Below, piece after piece: positions 1-5,766 of a DNA stretch of 6,268 nt. Below the pieces are notes generated by a model. It made no database searches. It saw only the letters and a program-made list of their open reading frames with translations, and had not been told where the DNA came from. The stretch's first letter is position 1, and each line of letters starts with the position of its first letter. The translations under genes and the position numbers were made by a program. Source of the stretch: an uncultured Selenomonadales bacterium (GTDB lineage Bacteria > Bacillota > Negativicutes > Selenomonadales > Selenomonadaceae); contig CAMZDU010000074.1 of the NCBI GenBank assembly GCA_947305445.1, positions 1 through 6,268 of the forward strand, in the 5' to 3' direction.

Positions 1-47
1 CCCCACGATATCGAACACTCTTTCCCTACACGACGCTCTTCCGATCT
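1..47 (+). other. Illumina sequencing adapter (non-genomic contig end)
   Basis: Bases 15-47 are identical to the 33-nt read-1 end of the Illumina TruSeq universal adapter, ending in CTCTTCCGATCT. The eight bases before it (7-14, GATATCGA) sit exactly where the i5 index lies in a dual-index library. From memory they match one of the indices in the IDT/Illumina unique dual set. Bases 4-6 (CAC) match the end of the flow-cell segment that precedes the index, while bases 1-3 do not match. The coding sequence begins directly after the adapter. This is untrimmed library sequence joined to the contig and should be removed before annotation. Confidence 0.97.
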
Positions 48-1298
48 GTTAAAGTCACGGTAAGCGTGTCGTGTTTCGTGCCCAAGCCGTTCACGCCGTT
101 TCAATGGACGGAGCAAATTTCTGCGGAGGAATTCGAGCGGCGGCAACAGCTTTTAAAAAATTTGATTCGCGACAAGGCGATAACTTATAATTGGCACAAC
201 GCGAAACTCAGCGTGCTTGAAGGCGCGTTGGCTCGCGGAGATCGTCGGCTGTCGCGGGTGATTAAAACGGCGTGGCGGCTCGGTGCGAAATTTGACGGCT
301 GGTCTGATTTGTTTAAGCCGGACGTGTGGGCGGAGGCGTTTGCAACGTGCGGCATCGACCCGAAAATTTTTTGTCGCACGAGAAATTTTTGGGAGCCGTT
401 GCCGTGGGAGCACACTTCGCCGGGCGTAAATAAAAATTTTTTATTTGAAGAGTGGGAAAAATCTCAATCCGGCGAAACGACCCGCGACTGTCGACGCACG
501 AGTTGCACGGGTTGCGGCGTCTGCATGAACCTCGGAGTTCGCGTCGTCGATTTTAACGGAAAAGAAATTCCACGCGACGAAAATCATTCCGAATTCCGCA
601 TTTCACATTCAGAATTGACGAAATATCGCGCTCAAATTCGCAAAGGCAGTCAAATCGCCGTGCTAAGTCATCTGGATTATATGAACCTCTTCATGCGGGC
701 GTTGATTCGCAGTAAGTTGCCCGCCGCTTGGAGCGAAGGTTTTAATCCGCACCTGAAAGTTTCGTTCGCGACCGCGCTGGCCGTCGGGGTGACAAGCGAT
801 TGCGAATACGTCGACTTTGAACTGACTGCGCCCGTCAACGAACTTGAAGTTTGCAAACGTCTTAATGAACAGTTGCCAAACGGCGCAGAAATTTTGCGGC
901 TAAAAAAATTGCGCGGCAAGGCAAAGCCCGTAATGTCGCTGGTTGACCTGTCGCGCTATGAAGTCCGTTTGCCGCTCGCCGAAAAATTTTTCGAGGCCGC
1001 TCAAATTTCAGCGCGGAGCTTCAACGCCGCCTCGGAGATAAAATTCACACGCATCACACCGAAAAAAAATCGCGAGCTGGAATTGAAACGCTACCTTGCC
1101 GAATCCGTGAAACTATCTTTGACGGACGGCGAACTTCTGATAAAATTCGCGGTGAGGATTACGCCCGAAGGCAGTATCAAGCCGAGCGAAGTCTTGCAGA
1201 TTTTGCGCGAACGATTTGATTTTCCCGCAAACTTCACCGCCGCACGAATCAACCGCACCGAACTTTTGCACGCGGGAAAAAATTTACTCGACGTGTAA
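48..1298 (+). CDS. Radical SAM B12-binding protein with C-terminal DUF2344 domain (5' truncated)
   Basis: The C-terminal 416 residues of a protein of the TIGR03960 (B12-binding radical SAM) plus TIGR03936/DUF2344 type. The frame is open from the first base after the adapter and reads VKVTVSVSCFVPKPFTPFQW, the usual end of the radical SAM barrel. A GTG at 66 lies inside this conserved stretch, so it is internal and not a start. The B12-binding domain and the CxxxCxxC cluster of the radical SAM core lie upstream and are missing. A cysteine cluster follows at residues 148-159 (C-x4-C-x2-C-x2-C, in DCRRTSCTGCGVC), typical of the family and perhaps an auxiliary metal site. DUF2344 runs from about residue 190 to 400, with the hallmark SHLD (207-210) and GFNPH (231-235) motifs. 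The biochemical function of the family is not established to my knowledge. Homologues often lie upstream of ribonuclease G and rplU-rpmA. Here the gene instead ends at a terminator and meets a convergent gene. Confidence 0.9.
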   Translation, partial: VKVTVSVSCFVPKPFTPFQWTEQISAEEFERRQQLLKNLIRDKAITYNWHNAKLSVLEGALARGDRRLSRVIKTAWRLGAKFDGWSDLFKPDVWAEAFATCGIDPKIFCRTRNFWEPLPWEHTSPGVNKNFLFEEWEKSQSGETTRDCRRTSCTGCGVCMNLGVRVVDFNGKEIPRDENHSEFRISHSELTKYRAQIRKGSQIAVLSHLDYMNLFMRALIRSKLPAAWSEGFNPHLKVSFATALAVGVTSDCEYVDFELTAPVNELEVCKRLNEQLPNGAEILRLKKLRGKAKPVMSLVDLSRYEVRLPLAEKFFEAAQISARSFNAASEIKFTRITPKKNRELELKRYLAESVKLSLTDGELLIKFAVRITPEGSIKPSEVLQILRERFDFPANFTAARINRTELLHAGKNLLDV

Positions 1299-1318
1299 AC
1301 TTGAACGCGACTTAAAAG

Positions 1319-1357
1319 AAAATACCCGACTCCGCCGAGGAATCGGGTATTTTTTTT
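1319..1357. terminator. Bidirectional intrinsic terminator
   Basis: An 11-bp perfect stem (AAAATACCCGA at 1319-1329 with TCGGGTATTTT at 1343-1353) closes a 13-nt loop. The loop can form a small inner TCC/GGA helix. On the + strand the hairpin runs into eight T residues (1350-1357), ending the radical SAM transcript. On the - strand the A-rich left flank becomes a T-rich tail about 30 nt past the stop codon of the SPFH gene. One element therefore probably serves both convergent genes. Confidence 0.88.
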
Positions 1358-1382
1358 CGGGAGCGTCGCGACGATTGACGAA

Positions 1383-1613
1383 TTACGGACGAGGCTTGCC
1401 GCATTCGGCGCAGAATTTGCCCTTGTTGACTGCGCCGCACTCGCATTTCCATTCGTCGCTGACGGGACGGGGCTTTCCGCACTCTGCGCAGAATTTGCCT
1501 TTGTTGATGTGACCGCACTCGCACCGCCATTCGTTAACGACGGGTTTAGGCGCACCGCACTCCGCGCAGAAATTTCCGCGATTGTCTTCGTGGCCGCAAG
1601 CAGAACATTTCCA
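1383..1613 (-). repeat. Tandem zinc-ribbon-coding repeat (three units)
   Basis: Three consecutive in-frame units encode the zinc ribbons of the SPFH protein: 1613-1530 (84 bp), 1529-1452 (78 bp) and 1451-1383 (partial, ending at the stop codon). Units 2 and 3 share the residues NKGKFCAECGKPRP and a W-[RK]-CECG opening, and are clearly alike at DNA level. Unit 1 is more divergent and two residues longer. The pattern suggests internal duplication, with the copy giving units 2 and 3 being the more recent. Confidence 0.8.
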
Positions 1614-2666
1614 CGTTGGAGGCTTCTGTTGTTGTTGAGCTTGTTGTTGCTGTTGTTGAGCCATGGCGTAGAGGTTGCCCGCGTTGACGCCGCCGGCTTG
1701 CGCAGCCATACCCATGCCCATAAAGCCGGTCATTGCTCCTGCAGTGTTTTGAGCCGCCGATTGCATGGCCGAGGCTTGTGCGCCCGTCAAGTGAGCCGCA
1801 GCCATTGCCGGATTTCGGAGCGCGCCGTTGCGTTGCATCTCCTTAATCATGTTGGCGTCTTCTTCGCTCGCGCTGACGTTTGACACGCCAAACGAGACAA
1901 CCTGCAAGCCGCGCAGTTCGCCCCATTTGCGGCTAAGGACTTCGTTAAGCGCGTCGGCAATTTCCTGCGTGTGCGCGGGCAATGCACTGTAACGAATGCC
2001 CATTTCCGAAATTTTTGCAAACGCCGGTTGAAGAGCCGTCATAAGCTCGGTTTTAAGTTGCGCGTCAATCTCGGAGCGATTGTAAGTGTCTTTGATGTTG
2101 CCGCAGACATTCGTATAAAAGAGAATTGGATTGACTATCTTGTAACTGTAGGAGCCGAAACATTTTATCGCAATGTCCACGTCAAGCCCGATGTTGTAGT
2201 CGACGACGCGGAACGGAATGGGCGTGGGCGTGCCGTATTTGTTGCCGACAATTTCTTTCGTGTTGAAATAATAAATCCGCTCGTCGCGTCCGGTATCTCC
2301 GCCGAAAGCAAATCGCTCCTTCATGGCGAAGAAGATATCCTGAATATTTTCGGCAAGCGTCTTCTTGCTGTCAAACAAACTCGGCTCGACGGATTTGTCG
2401 TAGATATATTCGCCGCTGTCCGCGCAGAAGTCGATGACCTTGCCCTGTTGGACAATCATCATGCATTGGCCGTCGTTTACGGAAATTTTCGAGCCGTTGG
2501 TAATTATGTTGTCGTCTCCGTCGTTGGAGCTCCAGCTGTGACTTTTGCGCCGATGACCTTTGGCAACGAGAATCTCCGGCGAAAGACTGTCGCAGTAAAA
2601 AAATTCTTTCCACTGGTCGCCGAGCACGCCGCCCGCCGATGCCAATGCCGCTTGAATCAATCCCAT
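1383..2666 (-). CDS. SPFH-domain protein (YdjI-like) with Gln-rich linker and three C-terminal zinc ribbons
   Basis: A 427-residue protein. The start at 2666 is set by an AAGGAGG site 7 nt upstream; the frame is open further upstream, but that stretch overlaps the promoter. The N-terminus (MGLIQAALASAGG, then DQWKEFFYCDSL) is characteristic of the SPFH family once labelled 'virion core protein' and including Bacillus subtilis YdjI. The SPFH core spans about 25-285. There is no transmembrane segment; the N-terminal Gly/Ala-rich helix could be membrane-peripheral (inference). A Met/Ala/Gly-rich linker (285-335) and a glutamine run (337-347) lead to three zinc ribbons: C354/C357/C367/C370, C382/C384/C393/C396 and C408/C410/C419/C422. 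The first uses CxxC-CxxC, the other two CxC-CxxC, and each ends in a CAECG knuckle. In B. subtilis, YdjI works with PspA/YdjGH in membrane stress; no such partners are visible here. The gene is monocistronic with its own promoter. The family call is firm, the cellular role uncertain. Confidence 0.88.
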   Translation of the reverse strand: MGLIQAALASAGGVLGDQWKEFFYCDSLSPEILVAKGHRRKSHSWSSNDGDDNIITNGSKISVNDGQCMMIVQQGKVIDFCADSGEYIYDKSVEPSLFDSKKTLAENIQDIFFAMKERFAFGGDTGRDERIYYFNTKEIVGNKYGTPTPIPFRVVDYNIGLDVDIAIKCFGSYSYKIVNPILFYTNVCGNIKDTYNRSEIDAQLKTELMTALQPAFAKISEMGIRYSALPAHTQEIADALNEVLSRKWGELRGLQVVSFGVSNVSASEEDANMIKEMQRNGALRNPAMAAAHLTGAQASAMQSAAQNTAGAMTGFMGMGMAAQAGGVNAGNLYAMAQQQQQQAQQQQKPPTWKCSACGHEDNRGNFCAECGAPKPVVNEWRCECGHINKGKFCAECGKPRPVSDEWKCECGAVNKGKFCAECGKPRP

Positions 2667-2672
2667 GGTGAA

Positions 2673-2680
2673 TCCTCCTT
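2673..2680 (-). promoter_or_regulatory. Ribosome binding site of the SPFH gene
   Basis: The - strand reads AAGGAGG (complement of CCTCCTT, 2674-2680), 7 nt before the ATG at 2666. This strong site decides the start over the in-frame ATG at 2747, which has no such site and lies upstream of the predicted promoter. Confidence 0.88.
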
Positions 2681-2698
2681 TAAGCTGTCGTTGCGCGT

Positions 2699-2727
2699 AT
2701 GATAGCGAATTGCCGGCCGAATGTAAA
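2699..2727 (-). promoter_or_regulatory. Sigma70-type promoter of the SPFH gene
   Basis: On the - strand, TTTACA (2727-2722) and TATCAT (2704-2699) are separated by exactly 17 nt. Transcription would start near 2692, giving a leader of about 25 nt that contains the ribosome binding site. Confidence 0.65.
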
Positions 2728-2819
2728 TAACGATTGGCAACAGACAACCAAAATTTTCCGGCGAATGCAAAAATAATTTAGACGCCGACAAAAATTTTTC
2801 AATAGCAATTTGTCAAGAC

Positions 2820-2848
2820 TTGTAACAAAAATTTTTTCGTGATATTAT
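2820..2848 (+). promoter_or_regulatory. Sigma70-type promoter of the structured RNA
   Basis: TTGTAA (2820-2825) and TATTAT (2843-2848) are separated by 17 nt. The spacer contains an A5T6 tract. The predicted start, near 2855, coincides with the first base of the helix that closes the RNA, so promoter and structure support each other independently. Confidence 0.7.
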
Positions 2849-2854
2849 TTCTGC

Positions 2855-3049
2855 GAAGAAGGTAACCGTCTGGGGTGTACGAGGACTTATTTAATGTCTA
2901 ACCTACATAAATTTTAGGGAACCTGAATTGATTTCGGAAGATGGAAAATCGTCCTTGTCGGCGAGTAACAGATACCGAGCTTAAGGAACCCACCTGCGAG
3001 TAAGCAGGTTTAGACATTTGGAGGAACCGGCATTTTGGAACCCTTTTTC
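2855..3049 (+). ncRNA. ssrS: Structured small RNA, probable 6S RNA (SsrS)
   Basis: About 195 nt between a good promoter and a terminator hairpin, with no convincing ORF. Visible pairings: the ends close through GAAGAAGG (2855-2862) with CCTTTTTC (3042-3049), 8 bp including one G-U; CTGG (2870-2873) can pair with CCGG (3027-3030); AATGTCTAA (2893-2901) pairs perfectly with TTAGACATT (3010-3018); a local hairpin ACCTGC/GCAGGT (2992-2997/3004-3009) abuts that helix on the 3' side. A long rod with closed ends, internal loops and a small hairpin in the 3' strand fits 6S RNA, which mimics an open promoter and binds sigma70-RNA polymerase in stationary phase. The stretch CTGGGGTGTACG and the segment CCCACCTG resemble conserved 6S positions as I remember them. 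No + strand gene follows, so a cis-acting leader or riboswitch is unlikely. The sequence does not look like RNase P RNA, SRP RNA or tmRNA. Existence of an RNA gene is well supported; the 6S name is less certain. Confidence 0.65.
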
Positions 3050-3090
3050 AGAAGAGATTGCTGATTTTTCAATCGGCAGTCTCTTCTTGT
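3050..3090. terminator. Long hairpin terminator between the RNA and the Hsp70-like gene
   Basis: A 16-bp stem with two G-U pairs (3050-3065 with 3072-3087) and a 6-nt loop (TTTTCA). It begins immediately after the closing helix of the RNA. The right arm and flank are T-rich (CTCTTCTTGTATT) but not a clean T run, so termination on the + strand should be moderate. The same hairpin lies about 34 nt beyond the stop codon of the convergent Hsp70-like gene and may also stop that transcript, although no T run follows it on the - strand. Confidence 0.65.
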
Positions 3091-3121
3091 ATTCGAGCCG
3101 AAAATTTTACTCGACAACGGC

Positions 3122-5587
3122 TTAAATCAATTCAATCTGCTCGGACAGACTTTCGTCGGCGGAGATTTCAGCCTCACTGCTGGCAATTTGATATTCGATT
3201 ATGTTCGACTTCACGGCGCGGATAAAAACCGTCGCGTTTTCGTCTGGATTGTCGATATGAATTGTGATTCGCTTCGCCTTCTGAATGTTCATCTGATTCG
3301 AGACGGCCTCCGGCAAATTCGTATAGAAGATGTCGAAACTGTCGCCGGCGTCGATAAACGGATACCACACGTCAAATTTCGTGTTGCGGTCGAGGACGGT
3401 GCGGAATTTGTGCTTCTTGTTGCGGCCGACGTAACAGGCAAACGGAGTTTTCTCCGGATCGGGCGTGATGTGTTTGGTTTGAACCAGTCCGCCCGCACGA
3501 CTTAACAGCAAACCGAAGGCAACGCCGGTTTTTCCCGTCGGTGCGGAAAGATCAGTGCGAATTTCCACGCCGCGTGCCCGCTGAATTTCGTGAGCCGACT
3601 CGGTGCCCAGCGCGGGATAGATTTTAAATTCGGGTGCCTTGTCAACAAAGTTAAACAAAGTTTCCGCCGGCGACTTCTCATAGGCTCTGTCGGTGGGAAT
3701 TTTTTTTACGGTCTCGCTTAAGACGATTTGGTCGTTGTCGTTATCCATGTCGCCAAGCCAAACTTCCAAGCCCTTATCGTCGCGACGATAGATGCTACCG
3801 CCCTGCATGAAGTAATCGTCTTTGAGTTCGTAGCCGCGCTTAAGTCGGCCGCTCGCGAAAGGATTTTCATCGTCGGCCAGGCGCGTATCTTCCACGGGCG
3901 ACAAATACTCGGAAAAAAGTTCATTGACCAGCGGAGACTTCGACGAGTTGCCGGCCAGAAAAATTGCAATCTCGTCAATCTCGCGCAACGATTTTATTTT
4001 ACGCAGAGAATTTTTGCTGTTCTTCTCGAAAGCCTCTTTCATGGAGATAAAAAAATTATTTATGCCGACACGAATTCTGTCGCGCAAAATTTTTTGCAGG
4101 TCAATGTTCACGTCTAGCCGGAAATTTTCTACAAGTCTGCCGTCGTCGCGGAAAAGGTTTACTTCGATTGAGCCGCTCGACAAAATTTCTTTGGCCGCGT
4201 CGGAGGAGGGAGCTTCCCATACCGGCCGCAACTTTTCAACGAGCGCGTGCATGTTCGAGTGCGCCTCTTGCGAATCTTTTATCAGTGCCTCGGAGCCGGC
4301 GAAACTTTTTTTCTCGGCCGCCCACGTGAACGGAATTTTTGAAGTTGTTATTAAATTTGTGCGCGGCAATTCGTCGGAAGTCGCGTCAAAAGTTCTGGCG
4401 TCTAGATTCAGCAGTCGCTCTTGATTCGCTTTGAACAGCTCGAAGGCCAACAACTTTAAAAGATTTTCGCCGCCGAGAGTTCTGTCGCCGTTTTCGCCGA
4501 AATGCACGAGCAGATAATCATAGCGGTCGTTTGACGATTCGCGCAGGAATCCGAAATCGAAATCGGTCGTGCCGCCGCCGAAATCGAACACCGCGTAATA
4601 AATTTCTTCTTCGCCTTCGGGGTCGAAGCCGTATTCTTGCAGTGCGGTTATCGCGTAAGCCGCCGCCTCGCTCGCGCCTTCGCGCACGGAAAATTTTTTC
4701 ATCATCGCCGCGTTCGATAAAAGTGCCGTCGGCAACGACTTCTTCAAACCGCGCTCGAAGCAGTGGCGCATTTTTTCGCGAATCGCCCGCTCGTACGTCA
4801 CCGGAAACGACAGGATATAGTTTAAAAAGATGTGCCGCTCCTGTTGCATGTTGTTAATAAACAGCCCCAGATAGTACGCGTAAATTTCCAGCGGGTTTAT
4901 CTCGTCTTCGGCAAGGTCGGCGAACGGCGCAAGTTGCGTGATAAATTTTTTCTCGTCGCGGAGCATAAACTGCGCTTTCGAGCCGCACCAATACTTTAAG
5001 TCCGTCAAGAACGAGTAAAATTTTTCGGAGCCGCCCCGCGTCATATTCTCGAAGGCCGCGTGCGAAACTTTAACGTCGTCCCAGCGGGTGAAAGGCCGCC
5101 CTTTGCGCCAATAGTACGCCATTAAAAAGTTCTCAATGTCTATGAACTGAATCACCGTCGGATTTTCGTAATTGGCGGAAAAATTTATGCCTTGGCGATA
5201 AGAACCGCTACCGACTTGCAAAGGAATTATTTGCGAGTGTTCGTTTTCGTAGACGACGACGGTGCGGCTTGTGCCGAAATCTATGGCGACGATGCCGGTT
5301 GACACGTCGTCGGCGGGATTGCGGGCTACGAAATTTCCGCCGAGTAAAATTTCTTTGCCGCCGTCCTTGTCAATGTCCCACAAATCCCAGTGGCCGCGAT
5401 TCGGGTCGAACAAAATATTTTCGTCGTAAGCGTCCAAATCGGCGCGTTCGCTGTCGCACTTCAGCAAATAATTTTTCAACCGCCCGACAAATTTTTGCTC
5501 AACTTCTTCGGACGACTTGGCATCCTCACCGAAAAAAAATTCTAGGTCATCATCGGAAACATGAACGCTGTTTACAATCTTCGTCAC
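3122..5587 (-). CDS. Atypical Hsp70-family (actin-fold) ATPase, 821 residues
   Basis: The GTG start at 5587 is chosen because AAGGAGG lies 8 nt upstream; the upstream in-frame ATG at 5632 has no such site. All Hsp70 nucleotide-binding motifs are visible: phosphate-1 AIDFGTSRTVVVYE (101-114), an LKYW segment (197-200) near the DnaK RLIG region, EGASEAAAYA (303-312) matching the NEPTAAALAYG helix, phosphate-2 VFDFGGGTTDFDFG (333-346), GDRTLGGEN (368-376), and adenosine motif IFLAGNSSKSPLV (542-554). Differences from DnaK: an acidic N-terminal extension of about 95 residues; roughly 120 extra residues between the adenosine motif and GVAFGLLLSRAGG (688-700); and a C-terminal beta-rich region (about 715-800) without a recognisable DnaK substrate domain or lid. 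No signal peptide or membrane segment is seen, so it is probably cytosolic. No DnaJ or GrpE gene is nearby. ATP binding is well supported; substrate and role are unknown. It has its own strong promoter. Confidence 0.88.
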   Translation of the reverse strand: MTKIVNSVHVSDDDLEFFFGEDAKSSEEVEQKFVGRLKNYLLKCDSERADLDAYDENILFDPNRGHWDLWDIDKDGGKEILLGGNFVARNPADDVSTGIVAIDFGTSRTVVVYENEHSQIIPLQVGSGSYRQGINFSANYENPTVIQFIDIENFLMAYYWRKGRPFTRWDDVKVSHAAFENMTRGGSEKFYSFLTDLKYWCGSKAQFMLRDEKKFITQLAPFADLAEDEINPLEIYAYYLGLFINNMQQERHIFLNYILSFPVTYERAIREKMRHCFERGLKKSLPTALLSNAAMMKKFSVREGASEAAAYAITALQEYGFDPEGEEEIYYAVFDFGGGTTDFDFGFLRESSNDRYDYLLVHFGENGDRTLGGENLLKLLAFELFKANQERLLNLDARTFDATSDELPRTNLITTSKIPFTWAAEKKSFAGSEALIKDSQEAHSNMHALVEKLRPVWEAPSSDAAKEILSSGSIEVNLFRDDGRLVENFRLDVNIDLQKILRDRIRVGINNFFISMKEAFEKNSKNSLRKIKSLREIDEIAIFLAGNSSKSPLVNELFSEYLSPVEDTRLADDENPFASGRLKRGYELKDDYFMQGGSIYRRDDKGLEVWLGDMDNDNDQIVLSETVKKIPTDRAYEKSPAETLFNFVDKAPEFKIYPALGTESAHEIQRARGVEIRTDLSAPTGKTGVAFGLLLSRAGGLVQTKHITPDPEKTPFACYVGRNKKHKFRTVLDRNTKFDVWYPFIDAGDSFDIFYTNLPEAVSNQMNIQKAKRITIHIDNPDENATVFIRAVKSNIIEYQIASSEAEISADESLSEQIELI

Positions 5588-5595
5588 AAGACCAA

Positions 5596-5602
5596 CCTCC
5601 TT
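5596..5602 (-). promoter_or_regulatory. Ribosome binding site of the Hsp70-like gene
   Basis: The - strand reads AAGGAGG (5602-5596), 8 nt before a GTG codon at 5587. This placement makes GTG the start and excludes the 15-residue longer reading from the ATG at 5632. Confidence 0.88.
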
Positions 5603-5643
5603 ATTGCAATTAGGAATGTAAAATCTATTCACTATCTGCTGAC

Positions 5644-5672
5644 ATTATAACTAATACGGGCAACGTTGACAA
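5644..5672 (-). promoter_or_regulatory. Strong sigma70-type promoter of the Hsp70-like gene
   Basis: On the - strand, TTGTCA (5672-5667), a 17-nt spacer and the consensus TATAAT (5649-5644). An A5T5 tract (5671-5680) overlaps and lies just upstream of the -35 box and could act like an UP element. The predicted start is near 5637, leaving a leader of about 50 nt. No CIRCE-type heat-shock operator is seen. Confidence 0.78.
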
Positions 5673-5681
5673 AAATTTTTC

Positions 5682-5711
5682 TTGACGTGAGTCGACTTCA
5701 AGTAATAATAT
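5682..5711 (+). promoter_or_regulatory. Sigma70-type promoter of the DUF362 gene
   Basis: TTGACG (5682-5687) and TAATAT (5706-5711) are separated by 18 nt. The predicted start is near 5718. The -35 boxes of the two divergent promoters are only about 10 bp apart, so the two polymerases may compete. An inverted repeat, CTTGA/TCAAG (5681-5685/5698-5702), covers the -35 box and most of the spacer. Confidence 0.6.
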
Positions 5712-5749
5712 TTATTCAAATAACCCCCTGCACAGGGATAATTTCACAC

Positions 5750-5756
5750 GAGGAGG
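5750..5756 (+). promoter_or_regulatory. Ribosome binding site of the DUF362 gene
   Basis: GAGGAGG lies 10 nt before the ATG at 5767, a slightly long but workable spacing. Confidence 0.8.
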
Positions 5757-5766
5757 ATACATCACC

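Noticed and set aside
66..1298. GTG at 66 as the real start of the first gene
   Set aside because: Conserved radical SAM sequence continues in frame upstream to base 48, directly at the adapter junction, so the gene is truncated.
1383..1613. CRISPR-like or non-coding tandem repeat
   Set aside because: The periodicity is fully explained by in-frame zinc-ribbon codons.
1971..2702. 243-codon open frame on the + strand opposite the SPFH gene
   Set aside because: It is antisense to a well-supported gene, has no recognisable motifs or ribosome binding site, and is explained by codon usage of the real gene.
2667..2747. Longer N-terminus of the SPFH protein from the ATG at 2747
   Set aside because: It would lie upstream of and across the predicted promoter, lacks a ribosome binding site, and the conserved family N-terminus begins at 2666.
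2855..3049. Riboswitch or cis leader
   Set aside because: No + strand gene follows; the next gene is convergent and a terminator hairpin closes the unit.
2855..3049. RNase P RNA, tmRNA or SRP RNA
   Set aside because: The hallmark sequences of these RNAs, as I know them (RNase P GAGGAAAGTCC-type core, tmRNA tRNA-like 3' end, SRP GGAAGGAAGCA-type loop), are not present.
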